From: Syntrophus sp. (in: bacteria)
GTDB lineage: Bacteria; Desulfobacterota; Syntrophia; Syntrophales; UBA5619
Direction of reading: 5' to 3'
DNA length: 7,868 nucleotides
Assembly (NCBI GenBank): GCA_013824905.1
Contig: PNOO01000114.1
Coordinates: 1 to 7,868, forward strand
Made by a program: the position numbers and the translations under genes. The notes under the pieces were generated by a model. The model made no database searches and was not told the DNA's origin. It saw only the letters and a list, made by a program, of their open reading frames with translations. Below are positions 6,346 to 7,868 of the stretch, in pieces; the stretch's first letter is position 1, and each line of letters opens with the position of its first letter.

Positions 6346-7173
6346 TCACACGGACAAAATGAGCCTGAAGGCCAAAACCGTAAGGACCGCGATGACGACA
6401 GCGATGAGCGCCGTCACCCCGGCCCTCAGTGTCCGTGAAGAGGCGTAGTCGGCCATGATCGAAAAGAGGCCGTACCCTGCATGGTAAAGCGCCGAGACCG
6501 CCAGAGCGAGAGTAACGACCCGGACAAAGGCATTTTGCAGCCGCACGACGACGGTCTGGGCCCCATCGGCGAGGCCCGGATTCAGGTACGCGAATAAAAG
6601 ATATGCCGGCATGGTGATGAACAGGAATGACCCGCTGATCCTCTGGAGTTTCCAGAAGAGAGAGTGACGACCTCTTGCCGTTCGGGAATCGACGACATAA
6701 GCCGTGACGGCGCCGGCGAAAAACATCATCAACCAAAAAAAGAAGGCCGACATTCTCTGGTTTTTCAGAATCACCAGAAGTCCGACCATTGCGGCGTATG
6801 CCGCGCTCAGACCAAAGGTCCAACGGATCATGGTCTCATCGCCGCGCATTCCGAATAATTCATACAGAATGAGACGACCGCCGTTCAGGGCGTGAAAGCT
6901 CACAAACAGCGACAAGATCCAGGCAAGAAAAACAAAGAAAGGCCGGGCCGGAATGTTCATGCCGGTATAATAGACGTTGGGCGTCTGCCATGACCAGAGG
7001 GTAACCATATGGACCATCAGAGCGATGACGAGCCCGATCCCTGTGACCCTGTGCAGCCAACTGATCACGTAATACCAGCCGCGGGTCTTTGCGTAACGGG
7101 AAAGAACGGGCAACTTCTCGAGGATCGGCAACAAAGCGGCGCCGATCCCTTGACTCTCTTCCGGAACTTTCAT
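6346..7173 (-). CDS. sdhC: Fused SdhC/SdhD-type cytochrome b membrane anchor
   Basis: 275 residues, about twice the length of a single SdhC or SdhD. Residues 30-137 match SdhC: SWLHRVTGIGL (38-48) is the quinone-site HR motif, and SFHALNGGRLILYE (92-105) carries H94 at the place of the SdhC heme ligand. Residues 168-275 match SdhD: KLQRISGSFLF (175-185), and YHAGYGLFSIMADYA (230-244) with H231 at the SdhD heme ligand and D242-Y243 at the quinone-site Asp-Tyr. One heme b and one quinone site are thus expected. About seven membrane helices are visible: 43-60, 77-97, 118-136, 142-161, 180-197, 214-235 and 252-274. The extra helix 142-161 joins the two halves. The ATG at 7173 has GAGGA about eight bases upstream. 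It is the first gene of the operon. Confidence 0.88.
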   Translation of the reverse strand: MKVPEESQGIGAALLPILEKLPVLSRYAKTRGWYYVISWLHRVTGIGLVIALMVHMVTLWSWQTPNVYYTGMNIPARPFFVFLAWILSLFVSFHALNGGRLILYELFGMRGDETMIRWTFGLSAAYAAMVGLLVILKNQRMSAFFFWLMMFFAGAVTAYVVDSRTARGRHSLFWKLQRISGSFLFITMPAYLLFAYLNPGLADGAQTVVVRLQNAFVRVVTLALAVSALYHAGYGLFSIMADYASSRTLRAGVTALIAVVIAVLTVLAFRLILSV

Positions 7174-7208
7174 AGACGTTTTCCTCAGAGCGGAGCAACG
7201 ATGATCAT

Positions 7209-7237
7209 GCTATACAAGAAAGGATGGAGAATATCAA
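7209..7237 (-). promoter_or_regulatory. Sigma-70-type promoter of the sdh-MmgE/PrpD operon
   Basis: On the minus strand, TTGATA (7232-7237) and TATAGC (7209-7214) are separated by exactly 17 bp, matching the -35 and -10 consensus at 5/6 and 4/6. The predicted start, near 7202, leaves a 5' leader of about 29 nt before the anchor gene ATG at 7173. An ATGATCAT palindrome at 7201-7208 covers the predicted start and could be an operator, but it is short. Confidence 0.55.
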
Positions 7238-7311
7238 GATCCGGCGACGGACGAATCGGATCAATTGCTGCTAAGACCTTTTTTCATGATCAAGCGGGAC
7301 AACATTCGCAG

Positions 7312-7340
7312 TTGACATACAGACAAATTTCAGCTAAAAA
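7312..7340 (+). promoter_or_regulatory. Sigma-70-type promoter toward the TAXI receptor gene
   Basis: TTGACA (7312-7317, perfect -35), a 17-bp spacer and TAAAAA (7335-7340, 4/6 match to the -10). It points at the TAXI gene and would give a leader of about 245 nt. It lies about 75 bp from, and points away from, the promoter at 7209-7237, so the two transcripts diverge from one regulatory region. Confidence 0.5.
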
Positions 7341-7350
7341 TTTCAGCCAA
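7325..7350 (+). repeat. Tandem 13-bp repeat over the -10 element
   Basis: AAATTTCAGCTAA (7325-7337) is followed directly by AAATTTCAGCCAA (7338-7350), 12 of 13 identical. The pair covers the -10 of the plus-strand promoter and its predicted start. Direct repeats of about one helical turn in that position often bind a repressor dimer or pair of dimers; the regulator here is unknown. Confidence 0.55.
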
Positions 7351-7449
7351 GGAACAAAAAGTCAACCCTCTTACCACTGATCAATAACGTCCTGCATTGC
7401 GGTTGAACGAAAAAGCATAGCGGGACAATCGATAATTGCCGTTTCAAGG

Positions 7450-7513
7450 CCGGAGCGGGCGGATCCGGTGTCGCCGGCAGCAGAAGCAGCCTGCCGCGCT
7501 GATCCCCTGCCGG
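7450..7513 (+). promoter_or_regulatory. Possible structured leader with alternative stems upstream of the TAXI gene
   Basis: Within the predicted leader, CCGGA (7450-7454) can pair with TCCGG (7464-7468). CCGGCAG (7474-7480) can pair with either CTGCCG (7491-7496, six pairs) or CTGCCGG (7507-7513, seven pairs). Mutually exclusive stems suggest a regulatory switch, but I recognise no riboswitch family and the stems are short in a G+C-rich stretch. Confidence 0.2.
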
Positions 7514-7593
7514 TAAAGACGAATACGATGCCGTGCTTGAGTCATAAGACGGAACCCCTTTCCATGTCATTACAATCAATAAGGAGGGAAACG

Positions 7594-7868
7594 ATGCGAA
7601 CAACGAGACCAGGCTACACCTTTTCGGTATGGTTAACGGCCCTTGCCGCAGTCTTCGCCTTTTCGGCGATCAACCCGGCTCACGCAGCGGAGCGCAAGTC
7701 GATCCGCTGGGCCACGTCCAGTACGGGTTCTTACGGCTACAAGGTCGCGGCCCAGATGATCAAGGTGTTGGAGGACGCGACCGGCGGAGAATACACCGTC
7801 ACCGTCAATCCCTATCCGTCGACGACCGGCGCCATGAAGGCAACGATGGACGGCGAGGCGGAGATCGG
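7594..7868 (+). CDS. TAXI family TRAP transporter solute-binding protein (N-terminal part, cut by window end)
   Basis: 91 codons are visible and the gene runs off the window. AAGGAGGG (7581-7588) sits six bases before the ATG, a strong ribosome binding site. Residues 1-31 are a Sec signal peptide: a short basic N-terminus (MRTTR), a hydrophobic core (WLTALAAVFAFSAI) and a cleavage site after AHA. The mature start IRWATSSTGSYGYKVAAQMI and then NPYPSTTGAMKATMDGEAEIG matches TAXI (TRAP-associated extracytoplasmic immunogenic) receptors, in which the SSTGSYGY-type and TTGAM-type segments lie at the ligand cleft. These periplasmic proteins deliver organic acids or amino acids to a fused DctQM-type permease, probably encoded just downstream. 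Its divergence from an sdh-MmgE/PrpD operon suggests a carboxylate ligand, which is inference. Confidence 0.88.
   Translation, partial: MRTTRPGYTFSVWLTALAAVFAFSAINPAHAAERKSIRWATSSTGSYGYKVAAQMIKVLEDATGGEYTVTVNPYPSTTGAMKATMDGEAEI

Noticed and set aside
7293..7428. AGCGGGACAA at 7293-7302 and 7419-7428, and three TGATCA hexamers in the divergent region
   Set aside because: They are too short and unevenly spaced to call operators; kept only as a note beside the stronger tandem 13-bp repeat.
1..7868. CRISPR array, tRNA or rRNA genes, insertion sequence transposase
   Set aside because: I saw no regularly spaced repeats, no cloverleaf or rRNA-like sequence, and no transposase or integrase motifs on either strand.

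Overview
The window looks like a bacterial chromosome or metagenome contig with two parts of different character. The right two thirds (about 2400 to the end) is G+C-rich and tightly packed. It holds a fused SdhC/SdhD membrane anchor, SdhA, SdhB, an MmgE/PrpD-family enzyme and, divergently, a TAXI-type TRAP binding protein. That mix is typical of respiring, organic-acid-using proteobacteria such as Desulfobacterota or Betaproteobacteria; the phylum is an inference, because nothing here is a taxonomic marker. The left third is less G+C-rich, uses more mixed codons and reads on the opposite strand.

Left to right: a 13-residue Lys/Ala-rich tail of an upstream gene (3-44); a gap of about 370 bp; a winged-helix coding segment (419-694) that runs in frame, across one TAA, into a TIR-domain segment (728-1378); a 267-residue partner gene (1375-2178) overlapping the TIR stop by ATGA; and a short intergenic region with a decayed integron attC-like site (2254-2311). 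A perfect 16-bp inverted repeat (153-168 and 2390-2405) brackets this module. It reads as an acquired accessory unit, probably an antiphage or NAD-depleting TIR module, whose first gene may be broken by the in-frame stop.

The minus-strand operon starts at a good promoter (7209-7237) and runs sdhC/D fusion, sdhA, sdhB, MmgE/PrpD (7173 down to 2403). The last three junctions are short or nearly abutting, with Shine-Dalgarno sequences overlapping or closely following the previous stop. SdhA and SdhB keep every flavin, substrate and Fe-S ligand I could check. The anchor is one polypeptide with about seven membrane helices in place of two three-helix subunits. On the plus strand a second promoter (7312-7340), with a tandem 13-bp repeat over its -10, leads through a leader of about 245 nt to a TAXI receptor cut by the window end. 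A plausible reading is uptake of an organic acid by a TRAP transporter, a dehydratase, decarboxylase or epimerase step by the MmgE/PrpD enzyme, and electron exchange with the quinone pool by the Sdh/Frd complex. The substrate cannot be named from sequence alone.
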